DNA of 64,000 nucleotides from Meconema thalassinum (GCA_946902985.2 OX336388.2:374839387-374903386); one strand, 5' to 3'; counted from the first letter of the stretch, positions 1 to 11,069 are shown. A program made the numbers and translations. Notes: generated by a model not told the origin, from the letters alone.

Positions 1-19
1 GTTCAACTGCTTGACATTT

Positions 20-300
20 TTTCTAAATCTATTAAATTAAAATATAAAATTAATTATATAATGCTTCATTAGCTTAATTTTTTCGAACATCCATTTTCAA
101 TGTTTATTTACCATATTGTCCTTAAACAACTGTCTTTCTTTTTCCAGTTTCACGCATGTAAATAACAAATGATAAACTGTTCGTTCTTCATTACCACACG
201 CCCACAATGGACTGTATTTTATCTTGAAAAGAAAGAAATAAACATTTATCTTAACATGTCCTGTTAAGAAAGTATTTACAGTACATTGCTAGTTAATGGG
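20..300 (-). pseudogene. LINE C-terminal fragment (Jockey/R1-like zinc-knuckle region)
   Basis: Reading the minus strand from about 285 to 120 gives an open stretch with the layout FLTGH, then KIKYSPLWACGNEE, then VYHLLFTC. This is the Cys/His-rich C-terminal region that follows the reverse transcriptase in Jockey/R1-type non-LTR retrotransposons (CxCG..E....H.L..C). No reverse transcriptase domain remains in the window, and the fragment runs towards the left edge, so the element may continue outside. It is a remnant, not a host gene. The family type is fairly clear; the exact clade is not. Confidence 0.6.
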
Positions 301-339
301 AAGTTTCTTTTTAACCTATCCTTGACACTAGGTATGAAT

Positions 340-904
340 GATTTTGTCACTGCACCATTTGAAGTATTCTTCCATTCGTTTTCGTTTTACGTAACCTTGG
401 ACTAATGACACCAGGGTGGTGCCCTGTTTGCCATCTAGTGGCCGTCTTGCGAATCATTTCAAACCGCATCGGAAGAAGGGGTGGTAAGGGGCAGGGTATG
501 GCCATAGATGTTGTAAGTTTGAGTTGAACGTAGCAGTTCAGCAATCCAACGTTCTTTCCAGCCGAGCCCATACAACTGCTCCTATTGTTATTCGTCCTTG
601 TAACCGTGGGCTCGCAAACTCTGGGCCCATAGCCGACGTTAGAACAGCGTCTGCGTGCACGTGCAATAGACCTGTCCTTGTTTGTAGTTGAATTGAGCCT
701 TGGGTCCACTAAGGCCTGGGCCCCGAGTAGCCCGCAGCAAGGCGAATTACGTGACAAGATATGTGGCGCGTTATTCAAACTTGCTGGTGCATTTTCATAG
801 TGAGGAGCGCACAACTCGGCCAGTATTTCCAGCGTTAAGGATTAAAAAATGAATTACTAATGTAGGTTAATGGTAAGGAGGGCCCTGGCCCACTGGCCCG
901 TTAG
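340..904. other. GC-rich unassigned stretch
   Basis: This stretch is clearly more GC-rich than its AT-rich surroundings. It holds a 155-codon open frame on the minus strand (347-814) with no motif I recognise. The high GC content alone lowers stop-codon frequency, so I do not call it a gene. No known repeat was recognised. Confidence 0.3.
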
Positions 905-1339
905 AGCCAGCCGCCCCTGGTGTATAGAATCTGTCTGATAACCGGTGTTAATTGTGATGGCTGAATTAGTGTGTGTTATCTGTAATTCAGGCAAGTGCTG
1001 CAGACGATCAATTTCAAGTAATTCCTACTTTTGCTACCAAATGCTACCGTCAACGACACCTAGCTGGGAACTTGGTTGGCTGGTGGCGAACGTTGGAACT
1101 TAATAGAGCGTTAATCAAATCTAACCAACAAATTTAGCTTCACACAATTGTAGTTAGTGGAAAGTTCTTTTACATGCCATAAATCTATGACATGGGCCCA
1201 CCGGCTTTACTACCCATCGAAGGAAGGCCTACTGAGGCAGTTATAGTGCTCTTAAAAAATCCTACGACTTCGGTCGTGTTTGAACCCGTGATATTGGGCA
1301 TAGAAGCTCACCATGCTACCAACTACGCCACCGAAGTCA
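905..1339 (-). repeat. tRNA-derived SINE, family A
   Basis: The tRNA-like head lies at the right end on the minus strand, with an A-box-like segment in GGTGGCGTAGTTGGTAGCA form and a B-box-like GGGTTCAAACC form (both slightly mutated here). The body contains the GAACGTTGGAACTT and CATGCCATAAATCTATGAC blocks shared by all family A copies in the window. The 3' part (about 920-1010) carries the alternative tail TCTGTCTGATAACCGG, also seen at 13050 and 39015. No target duplication is visible. Confidence 0.75.
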
Positions 1340-2430
1340 CTAAAACAATACTTAATTCTTAATAGTTATTACTACTTTATTTACAGCCGCGGTGGGTTAA
1401 CAGGCAAAATGTCGCCATTGTTATCTATTATCAGAAATTATTTTCAGTCGGTCAACAGAGGTGTGCCCAGTTAGATTGGGCAGGAAGTAAAGATTACATG
1501 CTTTATCAGGCACCCTATTATCTGAAAGAACCGAAGAACAATAACAACGAAATGCTTGGTGAACTTCAGGTACGGTACTGGTTTCGAACCTGGAACACCG
1601 TCAGCGGTTTCTACTCGCACCCACAAGAGAGGAGTGAAATGAGTTTAGACAGCTAGGATGGATGATCACTGACACCGATATTCTTCAAAGAATGCATCTC
1701 CAAAGTTAGAAGTTGTAAATGGGACACTTTGCTCAGGAGAAAACTTGAAACGTGAAGATAAAAGACGGGTATATTTCTCCCAGTAGAGAACAGCCATTTG
1801 CTGATGCGACAGCTAGAAACTGCCGCAGCATAACTAACAAAAACCGAGTACGGTATAACATTCTGAGCACACATCAGATAAGGTTTAGGTATGGGGATCA
1901 ATTCATCTCTCGCGATGTCATCTTTACGTTTACTAACGTAAGTGCAATCCTTCAGTCCTGGGTCAAAACTCTTTTTCCTCCATTCATAACACAATATTGT
2001 TGTTAGCATTCTCAATTCAAGTTACATTCAAGAGACAATGAGAGAGAGAGAGATTGTTGATTGATTGTTTATTTACGTAATCATTGGGAGATGACTCATC
2101 ATAAGAGGTAACCAACTGCAGTATCGAATACATGATATATTTTCCCACAATACTTAAATATAATTCTTATTGCTACTTTATTTAGAGACGCGGTGGGTTA
2201 ATGGGTGTGAGAGGGAACAGCCATTTGCTGGTGCGAGAGCTAAAAAACCGCTACTACCTTATTTCAAGTTCCTGGGCACCTACCCCCCCCCCCCCCCTCA
2301 TCCTGTCCCTAATAAAGCTATACACACTACTACAGACATCACATAAACACAGGTTATAAGACAAGTTCAACACACACCCAACTACATGGGGCTTATTTTG
2401 TTCAACCAACTATCAAATTTTGACGGGTAA
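1340..2430. other. Unassigned repetitive DNA
   Basis: No gene is supported. Two internal similarities are visible. The stretch near 1785-1895 resembles 2205-2240 (GAACAGCCATTTGCTG) and 3178-3240 (CATTCTGAGCACACATCAGA). A GCGGTGGGTTAA motif recurs at about 1390 and 2190. These suggest an old dispersed repeat with unclear ends. A poly-C tract lies at 2284-2297 and a short GA-rich tract at 2040. Confidence 0.35.
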
Positions 2431-2437
2431 CAATAGG

Positions 2438-2990
2438 AGATATCTGTTACTTAGGAATCAAAATAACCAGTGATGGACGAAGAGAAGATATAAAAAGTAG
2501 GTTGACACAGACAAGGAAAGCATTTCTACAGAAAAGGAATCTGTTGACATCGAATATAGATTTAGGTATTAGAAAGTCCGTTTTGGAGGCCTTTGCCTGG
2601 AGCGTGACACTCTTACGGAGCAGCAGAAAAGAGGAAAATTGAAGCGTTTGAAATGTGGTGTTACAGGAGAATAATGAAGGTCAGATGGCTAGATGGGGTT
2701 ACGAATGAAGAGGTATTAAGACGAGTAGGAGAGGAGAGATGTTTCTGGCGACTGCTAATGAAGAGAAGAGATAGGTTAGTATGGCACATACTAAGACACC
2801 CAGGAATAGCAATAGGGTCGAGGACAAGAACTGTAGGGGTAGACCAAGGTTAAAATATGTTAAACAGATTGACTCGGATGTAAGGTGTGGTAGCTATGTA
2901 GAGATCAAACGATTAGCTCAGGACAAGGAAGGATGAAGAGCTGCATCAAACCAATCGAAAGGCTAAAGACTCAAACAACAGCAACAATAC
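2438..2990 (+). pseudogene. LINE reverse-transcriptase C-terminal fragment
   Basis: Conceptual translation across frames gives GDICYLGIKITSDGR, KAFLQKRNLL, FEMWCYRRIMKVRW and then a VWHILRH block, ending in an RGRPRLKYVKQ segment. This is the post-catalytic and C-terminal region of an insect LINE reverse transcriptase. It is broken by frameshifts and stops near 2625-2640 and 2830. The minus-strand fragment at 38276-38731 aligns over its first 240 bases, and 36735-37012 matches its 3' end, so both belong to one family. Clade not assigned. Confidence 0.75.
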
Positions 2991-3554
2991 TAATGTTTAC
3001 TCTGCATACATAAACGCAGAATAAAATAAGGAAAATTGAGAAAGAGCGAGAGAGTGAAAGAGAGAGTGAGTGAATAGGGCCAATGTATGAGTGTGCGCGC
3101 TAAACCAATCTGATAACCAGCTTTATTGAGGTGTTTGTGCTCGTGTGTTTACTTTAACTTGGGTTTGGAGTGGGAAGTAACAAAAACAGAGTACAGTATA
3201 ACATTCTGAGCACACATCAGATATGGTTTAGGTATGGGGAACAGCCTTGGCCTAAAGCTAGAAATCATCCTGGCATTTGCCTCGACTATTAGTCGGAAAT
3301 CAAAGAGAAAAAAAAAGAACACATCTAGAATGGTTGAGGCAGGACTCTAATCCATTTCTACTCATTTATCATACCCGCGAGGCTGGATGAACCACGTATG
3401 AAACTTCAGACCGAATTAAATTTTCAGAAGAGTCAGGAATCCATCCCACGACCTTTGAGGCAGGACACGGAGGGCGGCACACACACATAATATTAAGTCT
3501 ACGGGACGGTGAATTATGCTATCTTGTGCATCATAGACAGTACTTTGTAAGAAT
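2991..3554. other. Unassigned DNA with GA-rich tract
   Basis: A GA-rich simple tract lies at about 3035-3075. Bases 3178-3240 repeat the segment at 1840-1895. I see no gene and no defined element ends. Confidence 0.3.
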
Positions 3555-3815
3555 CCCGCGGAGTATTCGTGCACCACGACCGCGCAGGCAGCTGCAGCAA
3601 GTCTGGAGATCGTCAGGATCGAATCCCGACACTGACCGGGGCTATCTTGGTTTTGCCCCGGATTTTTTTCCGACAGAGGGTGGTTAATTTGCTTGGCTCA
3701 GGGGCTGGGTGTTTGTGACGTTATGATTCATTTCATCCTTATCATGACGCGCAGGTCATTCACAGGCGTCAAGTTCATAGACCTGCACCCTCCGAATTAT
3801 TAATATAATTGTTAT
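3555..3815 (+). repeat. tRNA-derived SINE, family H
   Basis: A B-box-like GATCGAATCCC motif at about 3618 is followed by CACTGACCGGGGCTATC, and then by a body with GGCTGGGTGTTTGTGACGT, which recurs in the SINE at 62322-62770. The A-box side is weak. It directly precedes the 3' terminus of the minus-strand Helitron at 3828. Confidence 0.6.
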
Positions 3816-3827
3816 TATATCTTATTA

Positions 3828-6651
3828 CTAGCAGTAGTACCCGGCTTCGCCCGGTGGAAGGATGATAATGTCTTAAAGTCTCCTTAGAAATATAATGGAC
3901 TTAAAATCTAGGTAATTTGCCCCCAAAGACAATGAGGGCGTAATATCTAGGTCATTTGCCCTTTTGATAAGGATGATAATAAAAACTACTGTTGAATTGA
4001 CACGTCAAACTTACAAACTACCGTAATAAAAATACGTATTTCAAAATTCACAGGCGAGGAAGACTTATTGTGTGTGGTGATTAACGGTGTAATGGGCGTT
4101 ACATCTAGGTCATTTGCTCTTAAGATGAGGATGATAAGGGAAACTACTACCGGTATTGAATTGACACTTCAACTTATAATGTACACAATGTACTGTAATA
4201 AAAATAAATATTTTAAAAATCACAGTCGAGAAAGACTTTATGCGGTGGTGATTAGTGGTATGATGCGCGTAACATCTAGGTCATTTGCACTCATGATGAT
4301 AATAAGGTAATGAAAAAATGACTACTAAACGAACATGGTGTTATTTTGAAACTGATATAGGTAATTCAGATGTCTAGCATCGATGTCTTCCAAAGTCTCA
4401 ACTTTATTTTCTGGCTTAGGCCTGTACTCGATGCGTCTAGTGGAAGAGCTTATGGCCTACTGCTCTGCAAAGAATATGGGTCCAAACTGCACGAACCTGA
4501 GATGATCGCAGATGATGACAAAATATGATGACATACGATCGGGGTTCCCTGTCCTATTTAGATTGGCCGGGAATCAGTCACTCTTTCGCAACGGCCCTGT
4601 GCTGGCATCAGCATAGACAGCAGATAACACGGCGGGCTCTGGAAAGTCCTCTCATGTCACCTCGCGATGAATCAGCAAGCTCTTCTCACAACTGACCCCA
4701 CCTTCCCCAGGGTCTCACAACTTGTGGGACGTGGGTTGGCGACCACGGGACCCCAGCTGAGTCTGGCATCGCTTCTACTTCCTGGTGCCGGGCTCCTTTC
4801 AGTTCTCTTTCCTGTCGGCCTCCCTCGGTTAACTCTTGTTCTCTTCCGACCCCGACTGTATTAGGGTATCCGAGGGTTAGGGAGTCTTTCAATTTCCCGC
4901 CTTAATTGGCCGTTGTCTCATCTTTCCTGATACCCTTCTTTTCCTTTTCATAATATCTCCTGTCTTCTGCTCAAGGCCCTCAAAGAAGCAGGGTGTGTGT
5001 AGCCCACCACTTCAGGTACACCCTCAAGGGCTCATGGCTGGTCACTTAGGAAGCTGGCAACCCCTATGAATTACTGAGCTAAATGCAGGGAATGGAGTGG
5101 TCTGTCCGAAATTTAATTTAGACACTGTTACATGTCTGGTTCCAACGGGTAAGTATGTAAAATTTGGTTCAGATCGGAGAAACCGTGTAGATTTGTGCCA
5201 AAAGGCCTAAATGCAGGGAATAGTTTGGTCTGTCCAAAATTTCATGTAGACAGTGCTACTCGTCGGGTTCCAAAGGTAAGTATAAAAAATTTGGTTCAGA
5301 TCAGTGAAACGGTGTATATTTATCCCACATGGCCTAAATGCGGGGAAAGGGGTGGTCTGTCCGAAATTTAAGGTAGACAGTGATACTCGTTGGGTTCCAA
5401 AGAGTAAGTATACAAATTTTGGTCCAGATTGGTGAAACGATGTAGATTTGTACCAAAGGGCATAATGCGGGGAATGGTGTGGTCTGTCCGAAATGTAGAG
5501 TGGACAGTGTTAATCTACTCGTCGAGTTCCAAAGGGTAATTATGTAAAATCTGGTTGACATCGGTTAAACGGTGTAGTTTTGAGCCAAAGGGCCAAAAAG
5601 CAGGGAATAGTGTGGTCTGTCCGAAATTTAAAGTGAACAGTGTTTTTTGTCGGGTTCCAAAGGGTAAGTATATAAAATGTGGGTCAGATCGGTGAAACGG
5701 TGGAGATTTGTGCCAAACGGCCTAAATGCAGGGGATGGAGTGGCCTCTCCGCAATTTCAAGTGGACATTGTTACTCATCGGGTTCCAAAGGGTAAATATA
5801 CAAATTTTGGTTGAGATCAGTGAAACGGTGTAGATTTGTGACAAAGGGCCTAAATGCAGGGAATGGAGTGGTCTGTCCGCAATTTCCAACAGACAGTGTT
5901 ACTCGCAGGGTACCAAAGGGTAAATATCCGAATGGTGGTTCAGATCTGTGAAACGGTGCAGATTTGTGCAAAAGGGCCTAAATGCAGGGGATGGAGTAGC
6001 CTCTCCGCAATTTCAAGCAGACAGTGTTAGTCGCAGTGTTCCAAAGGGTAAATATACAAATTTTGGTTCAGATCGGTGAAACTTTGTAGATTTGTTGCCA
6101 AAGGGCCTAAATGCAGGGGATGGAGTTGCCTCTCCGCAATTTCAAGCAGACAGTGTTAGTCGCCGAGTTCCAAAGGGGTAAATATACAAATTTTGGTTGA
6201 GATCGGTGAAACGGTGTAGATTTGGGCCAAAGGGCCTAAATGCAGGGAATGGAGTGGTCTGTCCGCAATTTCAAGCAGACAGTGTTACTCGCAGGGTACC
6301 AAAGGGCAGGAATACGAATTTTTGTTCCGATCGGTGAAACGGTGTAGATTTGGACCAAAGGGCCTAAATGCAGGGAATGGGGTGGTCTGTCCGAAATTTT
6401 AACTGAACAGTGTTACTCGCAGGGTTCCAAAGGGTAAGTATGCAAATTTTGGTTTAGATCGGTGAAACGGTGTAGATTTGTGCAAAAGGGCCTAAATGCA
6501 GGGAATGGGGTGGTCTGTCCGAAATTTAAAGTTGACAGGGTTACCCGCAGGGTTCCAAAGGGTAAGAATACGAATGTTGGTTCAGATCGGTGAAACGGTG
6601 TAGATTAGTATACATAACAGACAGACAAACTTTGTGCTTTATATATATAAT
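3828..6651 (-). mobile_element. Non-autonomous Helitron, family 1, minus-strand copy
   Basis: On the minus strand the 3' end is CTAG at 3831-3828 followed by T, preceded by the hairpin CCGGGCGAAGCCGGG: the classic Helitron terminus. The 5' end at about 6651 is the TATATATATAAAG motif with the expected initial C missing. Inside, from 5' to 3', are a short GTCT tract, about 12 copies of a 128-bp tandem unit, a unique middle, and about three copies of a roughly 140-bp unit containing AGGTCATTTGC. There is no Rep/helicase coding sequence, so it is non-autonomous. A longer copy in opposite orientation lies at 44761-47834. Confidence 0.85.
5075..6615 (-). repeat. 128-bp tandem array inside Helitron 1
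   Basis: Roughly 12 head-to-tail units of about 128 bp recur. Each contains GGTGTAGATTTG, GGCCTAAATGCAGGGAATGG, GGTCTGTCCG and TTCCAAAGGGTAA (plus-strand reading). Units differ by scattered substitutions. The same unit forms the array at 44806-46585 on the other strand. Confidence 0.9.
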
Positions 6652-7051
6652 AACTTAGATATAATACGCTAAGGTGTATGTTTCACAAAACTCAAGCTCC
6701 TAACCCAGAGGGAGTTAGAAGGTGTGGTTTGTACCAAATTCTTCCAAATCGTCTCCATTGTACAGCAAATATCTTGCATTTCTTGAAGACTCAACGGAAA
6801 TAGGAAGGTGCGGTTTGTACCAAAATCTTCCAAATCGTCTCAATAATACAGGAAAAATCTTGCATTTCTTGAAAAGTCAACGGAAATATATTTATTTGAT
6901 TATAAAGTGCCTTTAAACAAATAAACAAGACGATAGCCCCTGCGAGAATTGTATCGTGTACAGCCCACATAGCACTAGAGACGGGCGGGTAGTCTGTACA
7001 CATGGAGCTCACACAATCCACTATGCGAGAGTTCTCGCACGGGCCCGCTAG
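6652..7051 (+). mobile_element. Helitron-type 3' end with a short tandem repeat
   Basis: The right end is the hairpin TGCGAGAGTTCTCGCA, then a short spacer, then CTAG at 7048-7051 followed by T. The same terminus closes the Helitrons at 43920 and 53483, but their 5' sequence is not found here, so the left limit is uncertain and may abut the other Helitron at 6651. Two tandem units of about 85 bp lie at 6721-6888, each with GGTTTGTACCAAA and CTTGCATTTCTTGAA. Confidence 0.6.
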
Positions 7052-7667
7052 TTATTATTATTATTATTATTATAAGGATAGTGATCTGGTGGAAGACAAC
7101 CCACCCCCTAACCGGTCGGCTGGATCCGTATCTGGCAGCATTCAGAACAAAAGAAATTAAGCCAAATCGGCTGAGCATCTATCCAGAGACTCATAATTAT
7201 ATATGTTTGAGTTCAACAGTAGCTAGTAACAATAGTTATAACTTATTTCCGAGTCCGCTACGTATCTCCATGCAGTCGTTCTAGCACGAGGTTGCGCCAG
7301 TTCCCATGCAGCTACGACCTCGCATGACTCGCGTTAGGAGGTGAGTGTGAGGTAGCAGCTTACAGCAGTTTCATGTTTTTCACTTACACATTTGGGACAG
7401 TCACTTCAAATTTCTTTGTAGTTTCTCAGATTTTCTCAGATTTGCTCGCTGTTCAATTTGGTTAACATTATATTAGGAGATAACACACAACATTTTTAAA
7501 GTTAATACAATCAGGCATAGGCCTACAGGCACTTTTTACACTCTAATGGGCTTTGGTGTAATTTTACAACATAATTTTATTTCTTCTTTGGATGTCACCA
7601 ACTTTCGTGCTGTTTTATCTATGGAATATTTTCATTCTATGTGATTGATAGTGCGCATTATACTTGT
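7052..7667. other. Unassigned DNA with TTA microsatellite
   Basis: An ATT/TTA microsatellite at about 7050-7073 follows the Helitron end. The rest shows no gene or recognised repeat. Confidence 0.3.
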
Positions 7668-7681
7668 TTATATCTTAATGT

Positions 7682-8048
7682 GCTTGCCACAGTGGGTGAG
7701 TGGTTATAGTGTCGGACTACCAACCCCAAGATTGCAGGTTCGCCCCTGGTCATGGTAAGTGATTTTTGAAGGCGACAAAAATCACGATACTCATGTCATA
7801 CGTTGTTGTCATGTTAAAGAACCCATTTGAATTCAGTAGGCCGTGTTCAATGGCAAAATTAATCTCGGGATTTTCCGCCAACACAAAGTTCCTCCATTCT
7901 CTACTTGAAAGCGCGGTAGTGTCAAGGAGTTTAGATATCCAACCTCCTTGACTTTCATAGCGTTCAAAGGAACGACGAAATTCGACATGCAAGCTACCCT
8001 CTGGGTGTCAATTAACAAAGCTTGCACCAGGCACCCGAGGCCATACGA

Positions 8049-8080
<32 letters not shown>
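7682..8080 (+). repeat. tRNA-derived SINE, family E, with target duplication
   Basis: The head contains GCCACAGTGGGTGAGTGG (A-box side) and GCAGGTTCGCCCC (B-box side). The body ends in a (TTA)n tail of about 13 units. A perfect 14-bp target duplication TTATATCTTAATGT flanks it at 7668-7681 and 8081-8094, so both ends are defined. A second copy at 52585-53493 carries a Helitron in its tail. Confidence 0.9.
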
Positions 8081-8086
<6 letters not shown>

Positions 8087-8094
8087 CTTAATGT

Positions 8095-8217
8095 ATATTT
8101 GGGCTGAGGAAGTACAGACGACTGTACGAAACATGTACCCAGTTGTATAAATAGACTATCAACTACATTGTATTGAAAAGACGGAGATTATTAATAGTTT
8201 TATTAGTTCATAGTTTT
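8095..8217. other. Unassigned DNA
   Basis: Short spacer between a SINE and a dispersed repeat. It contains TACGAAACATGTA, a motif also seen near 23710, suggesting an old repeat edge. Confidence 0.25.
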
Positions 8218-8700
8218 CTCCTGTTACCGTAATGATTCGTGCTGATTTTGTATTTGACAGTGGTAACTACAATGGTTGATCCGATATTCTTTACCTTGTC
8301 AACTTTCAAATCATGTAATTCATGTCCGACATGTTGGATTTTGTGTTCATGTGCGAAGCTATCAAGTACCTAATTGGTCTCACAACAGTTTCATAATGAA
8401 AATCTTGAGCTCTGATTGGTGGGAGAGACTGTATCATAATGAAAACGAGTTCTTTAATGGCCCTCATAGGAGTACAGTTTTCTGACGTATAATATTTACA
8501 TTTCGACATCGTCAAACATAAACTTTTCTGCGGTACTGATGATACGCAGCTTGTGGCGGTAAGGGGACGAGGCAGCGCCATACATAATGATTAGGATTAC
8601 GCATTAATGGAGTGTAGCCTAGAATGAAATTCCCGAGGATATATACCGCCAGTCCGAGGGCCATATGTGAAATATATCTCTCTGTTACTCGGTAACAAAA
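8218..8700 (+). repeat. Dispersed repeat, inverted copy at 25285-25670
   Basis: Bases 8218-8520 align on the opposite strand with about 25370-25670. Shared blocks include CGTGCTGATTTTGT, ACTACAATGGTTGATCC, CGACATGTTGGATTTTG, GAGCTCTGATTG and TTTCGACATCGTC. A CTCTGTTACTC block near 8685 also has its counterpart near 25295. No coding capacity or termini were recognised; it may be an old DNA transposon. Confidence 0.6.
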
Positions 8701-8830
8701 CTGTCCCTGCTTAATATGAAGTAAATGATGCAGTGCTTTTAATATAACTTCATATTTTTTCACTCTTTCCGTGCTGAATATACTGTAGTTAAGTTGAGCC
8801 TGAAAGTTACTTGTATTTTATTTATGATAT

Positions 8831-9052
8831 TAAGACTGGCGTGGTTCAGCGGTAACGTTCTCGCCTGCTGTCCTCAAGGTTGCAGGATCGTATCCTGGCA
8901 CAGTTAATTGGCATTTGGTGCGAGGGAGCCGTGTCAGTAGATTTACTGGTACGTTAAAGATCCCCTTCGTGGCAAAATTCCGACATATTGGCGTATCTAA
9001 AAGCATCATTAGTTAAAAGGGACGTAAAATCAATAACATTATTATATTGTCA
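8831..9052 (+). repeat. tRNA-derived SINE, family D, with target duplication
   Basis: The head reads ACTGGCGTGGTTCAGCGG (A box) then GGTTGCAGGATCG (B-box region). The body has GAGGGAGCCGTGTCAG and ends GGGACGTAAAATC plus a TTA-rich tail. A 9-bp duplication TTATGATAT flanks it at 8822-8830 and 9053-9061. Related bodies occur at 36180-36360 and 55445-55580. Confidence 0.8.
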
Positions 9053-9134
9053 TTATGATATGTTTCTATAGAAGGATCATGTACTGTAGGTTGAGTGAGT
9101 TGCAAAAAAAAAACAAGCGCGTTTTTTTAAATAA

Positions 9135-9364
9135 TTTTATTATTGCAGCCAATGACCATTTACTTTTCTTTTCAGGACGGAATATTGGAAGAAAATCGAC
9201 CGTGGACCTATTGAAAGGAACCGTCCCAGCATTTGCCTGGTGGTGAAAATGGGAAAACCACGAAAACCATTTTCAGGACGGCCGAGGTGGGATTCGAACC
9301 CACGCTCTGCCGATGCCAGCGAGGCACGAGGAACGCGTTACCGCTCTCGGCCACTACAAGTGTA
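9135..9364 (-). repeat. tRNA-derived SINE, family C, with target duplication
   Basis: On the minus strand the head reads GTGGCCGAGAGCGG and GTGGGTTCGAATCCCACC, a Leu/Ser-tRNA-like B box, followed by GGCCGTCCTGAAAATGG. A 12-bp duplication TTTTTTAAATAA flanks it at 9123-9134 and 9365-9376. A close copy is at 56971-57216. Confidence 0.88.
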
Positions 9365-9545
9365 TTTTTTAAATAAAACAAACTCTGGTCAAGTCTTGTT
9401 GCGTAATCATTGTGACGATACGATACGAAGCAACGCCCGAGTTTGGTTGGCTGGTGGAAGCTGGTAGCTGGCCGCTGTCCCCACTCCAGCAAAAATATCA
9501 CCCTGTATATACAATGAAAAATTACCAATGTCCAAAATAAATATA

Positions 9546-10406
9546 CAGGGTCTTTCATATAAAATAAGAGCGCCAAGCGGCGGCTTTTATTAACCGCGGC
9601 TGCGGTCACCTTGGCCGAGCTTTTGGCGCGCCAAGGGCCCCTGCTTTAAGCGTGTGTACAAACCCTATATGAAGCAGCGGCCTTGCTGGCGTGTGTACAA
9701 TGCTGAAATCTTACTTAAGTTAGTTAGTTAGTTATTGTTGATGAAACCGAAACCCCTACTTGTGCTAATTTTGTGAGTGATTTATTCGGAGACCGTTCAA
9801 GATTCTCGCCAATGTCATCTAGCTCACCCTCTGTTAAAACTGTTCGTGTGCAGGCATGTTTTTTATTGAGCACCGAACCAGTAGTGTCAAACTTATTTGC
9901 AATTACGTGAATCTGTGCTAGTGAAGGTGGCACTTCATCAGGAAATTGCTGAACAAATGCATCACGTACCCGCCGAGCCGACTCGTACTTAAAATAAGTT
10001 TTACATAAGAAAATACGATGTTGCAATGATAACTGTCTCACCATGTTAGCACTTGAGGTTTAGACTGGCGACTGAGCACCTGGACGCTTATTGCAAGGTC
10101 AAGTTTGGTAATGTCAATCTGTTATTTTTATACAGTCCATCGGAACTTGAAAAAAGAAAGAAAAACAGCCATCGTATGTACTATGCGCGCGCTTTCAATA
10201 CTATAGGGGTTTCTGTTTCATCAACAATAACTAACTAAAGTAAGATTTCAGCATTGTACACACGCTAGCAAGGCCGCTGCATCATATAGGATTGTACACA
10301 CGCTTAAAGCAGGGGGCCTTGGCGCACCAAAAGCCCGGCCAAGGTGACCGCAGCTACGGTTAAGAAAGCCGCCGCTTGGCGCTCTTATTTTATATGAAAG
10401 ACCCTG
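9546..10406 (-). mobile_element. Mariner-derived element with about 210-bp terminal inverted repeats
   Basis: Both ends read TA|CAGGGTCTTTCATATAAA in inverted orientation, so the target duplication is TA (9544-9545 and 10407-10408), as for Tc1/mariner. The inverted arms extend to about 9758 and 10198. Between them lies the N-terminal part of a transposase-like protein. A second, shorter member is at 37107-37738, and a related one at 48469-49094 keeps the opposite end of the protein. Confidence 0.85.
9724..10044 (-). pseudogene. Mariner-type transposase N-terminal remnant (helix-turn-helix)
   Basis: The 106-codon frame begins MVRQLSLQHRIFLCKTYFK and contains ESARRVRDAF, DTTGSVLNKK, TVLTEGELDDIG and NLERSPNKSLTKLAQ. 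This is the DUF4817-like helix-turn-helix DNA-binding half common in insect mariner-related proteins. The last codons run into the inverted repeat, and there is no catalytic DDE/D domain, so it cannot transpose by itself. A truncated version with a different C-terminus lies at 37276-37548. Family assignment is good; function as a gene is unlikely. Confidence 0.75.
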
Positions 10407-10408
10407 TA

Positions 10409-11060
10409 TAGTCCACTAGCCATCATTGCCCGTCAATGATGGGTTCATAGAGAACAGGAAGGCAGTTCATGAGCATAATTTCTCGGTTCATAGTTCTAAG
10501 ACGGTAGAATGGAGGACAGCCTTGCCGTGTAAATCGCTAATAGTGGGGTAAATTACACTAACTCTATGTAAAATTACATAAAAATGACCATGATACCTTA
10601 TTGATGTATTAATTATAATAAACTATTTATTGCCTTATGTCAAAATTTAGTACATTGAAACCGTGCCGGTCATTGTGACTTACTTCAGCGTGGTATAGGA
10701 TAAGTAACTGTGCAGTAACATACAACGTAATAACATTTTAGTCATAATAGAGGATACTATTAATATTTTTGTTCCAAAAGCTCACAGAGTAAAATGTCAA
10801 AAACCAGATCTGGTACAAAATTTTTGTTAATAAAGCATTAAAAAAATCTTGATAAAACAGCGTTGAATTGAAAAGAGGTGTATGTGAAAATATATTATGT
10901 GCTGAATAAGTTAGGTTATAAATGATGGTTGATGTGTGTTTGCCAGGTAGAGAGATATTGTAGCGAGAACTTTGGATAGGTGTGACGAAGTTATTATGAA
11001 ATGGTAAGAAGTGTGCTTGTTATGTAGTCTCAAATACAAATTTATGTTGAAATAACAATT
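10409..11060. other. Unassigned AT-rich DNA
   Basis: About 650 bases without a recognised repeat, gene or tandem structure. Confidence 0.3.
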
Positions 11061-11069
11061 ATGATTTCT

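Noticed and set aside
347..814. 155-codon open frame on the minus strand
   Set aside because: GC-rich composition explains the lack of stops; no domain, motif, repeat family or conserved start context was recognised.
4068..4310. 80-codon open frame, with a matching frame at 47332-47583
   Set aside because: It is the tandem block at the 3' side of Helitron 1 read in frame; repetition, not coding selection, explains the match.
5075..6615. Possible CRISPR-like array (regular spacing)
   Set aside because: Whole 128-bp units repeat without unique spacers, inside a Helitron; this is a tandem satellite-like array in eukaryotic DNA.
9255..9360. tRNA-like sequences (also near 12960-13045, 16950-17015, 51120-51190, 54720-54785, 57130-57215)
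   Set aside because: They have A- and B-box-like motifs but are joined to SINE bodies, mutated, and lack a full cloverleaf; target duplications mark them as SINE heads, not tRNA genes.
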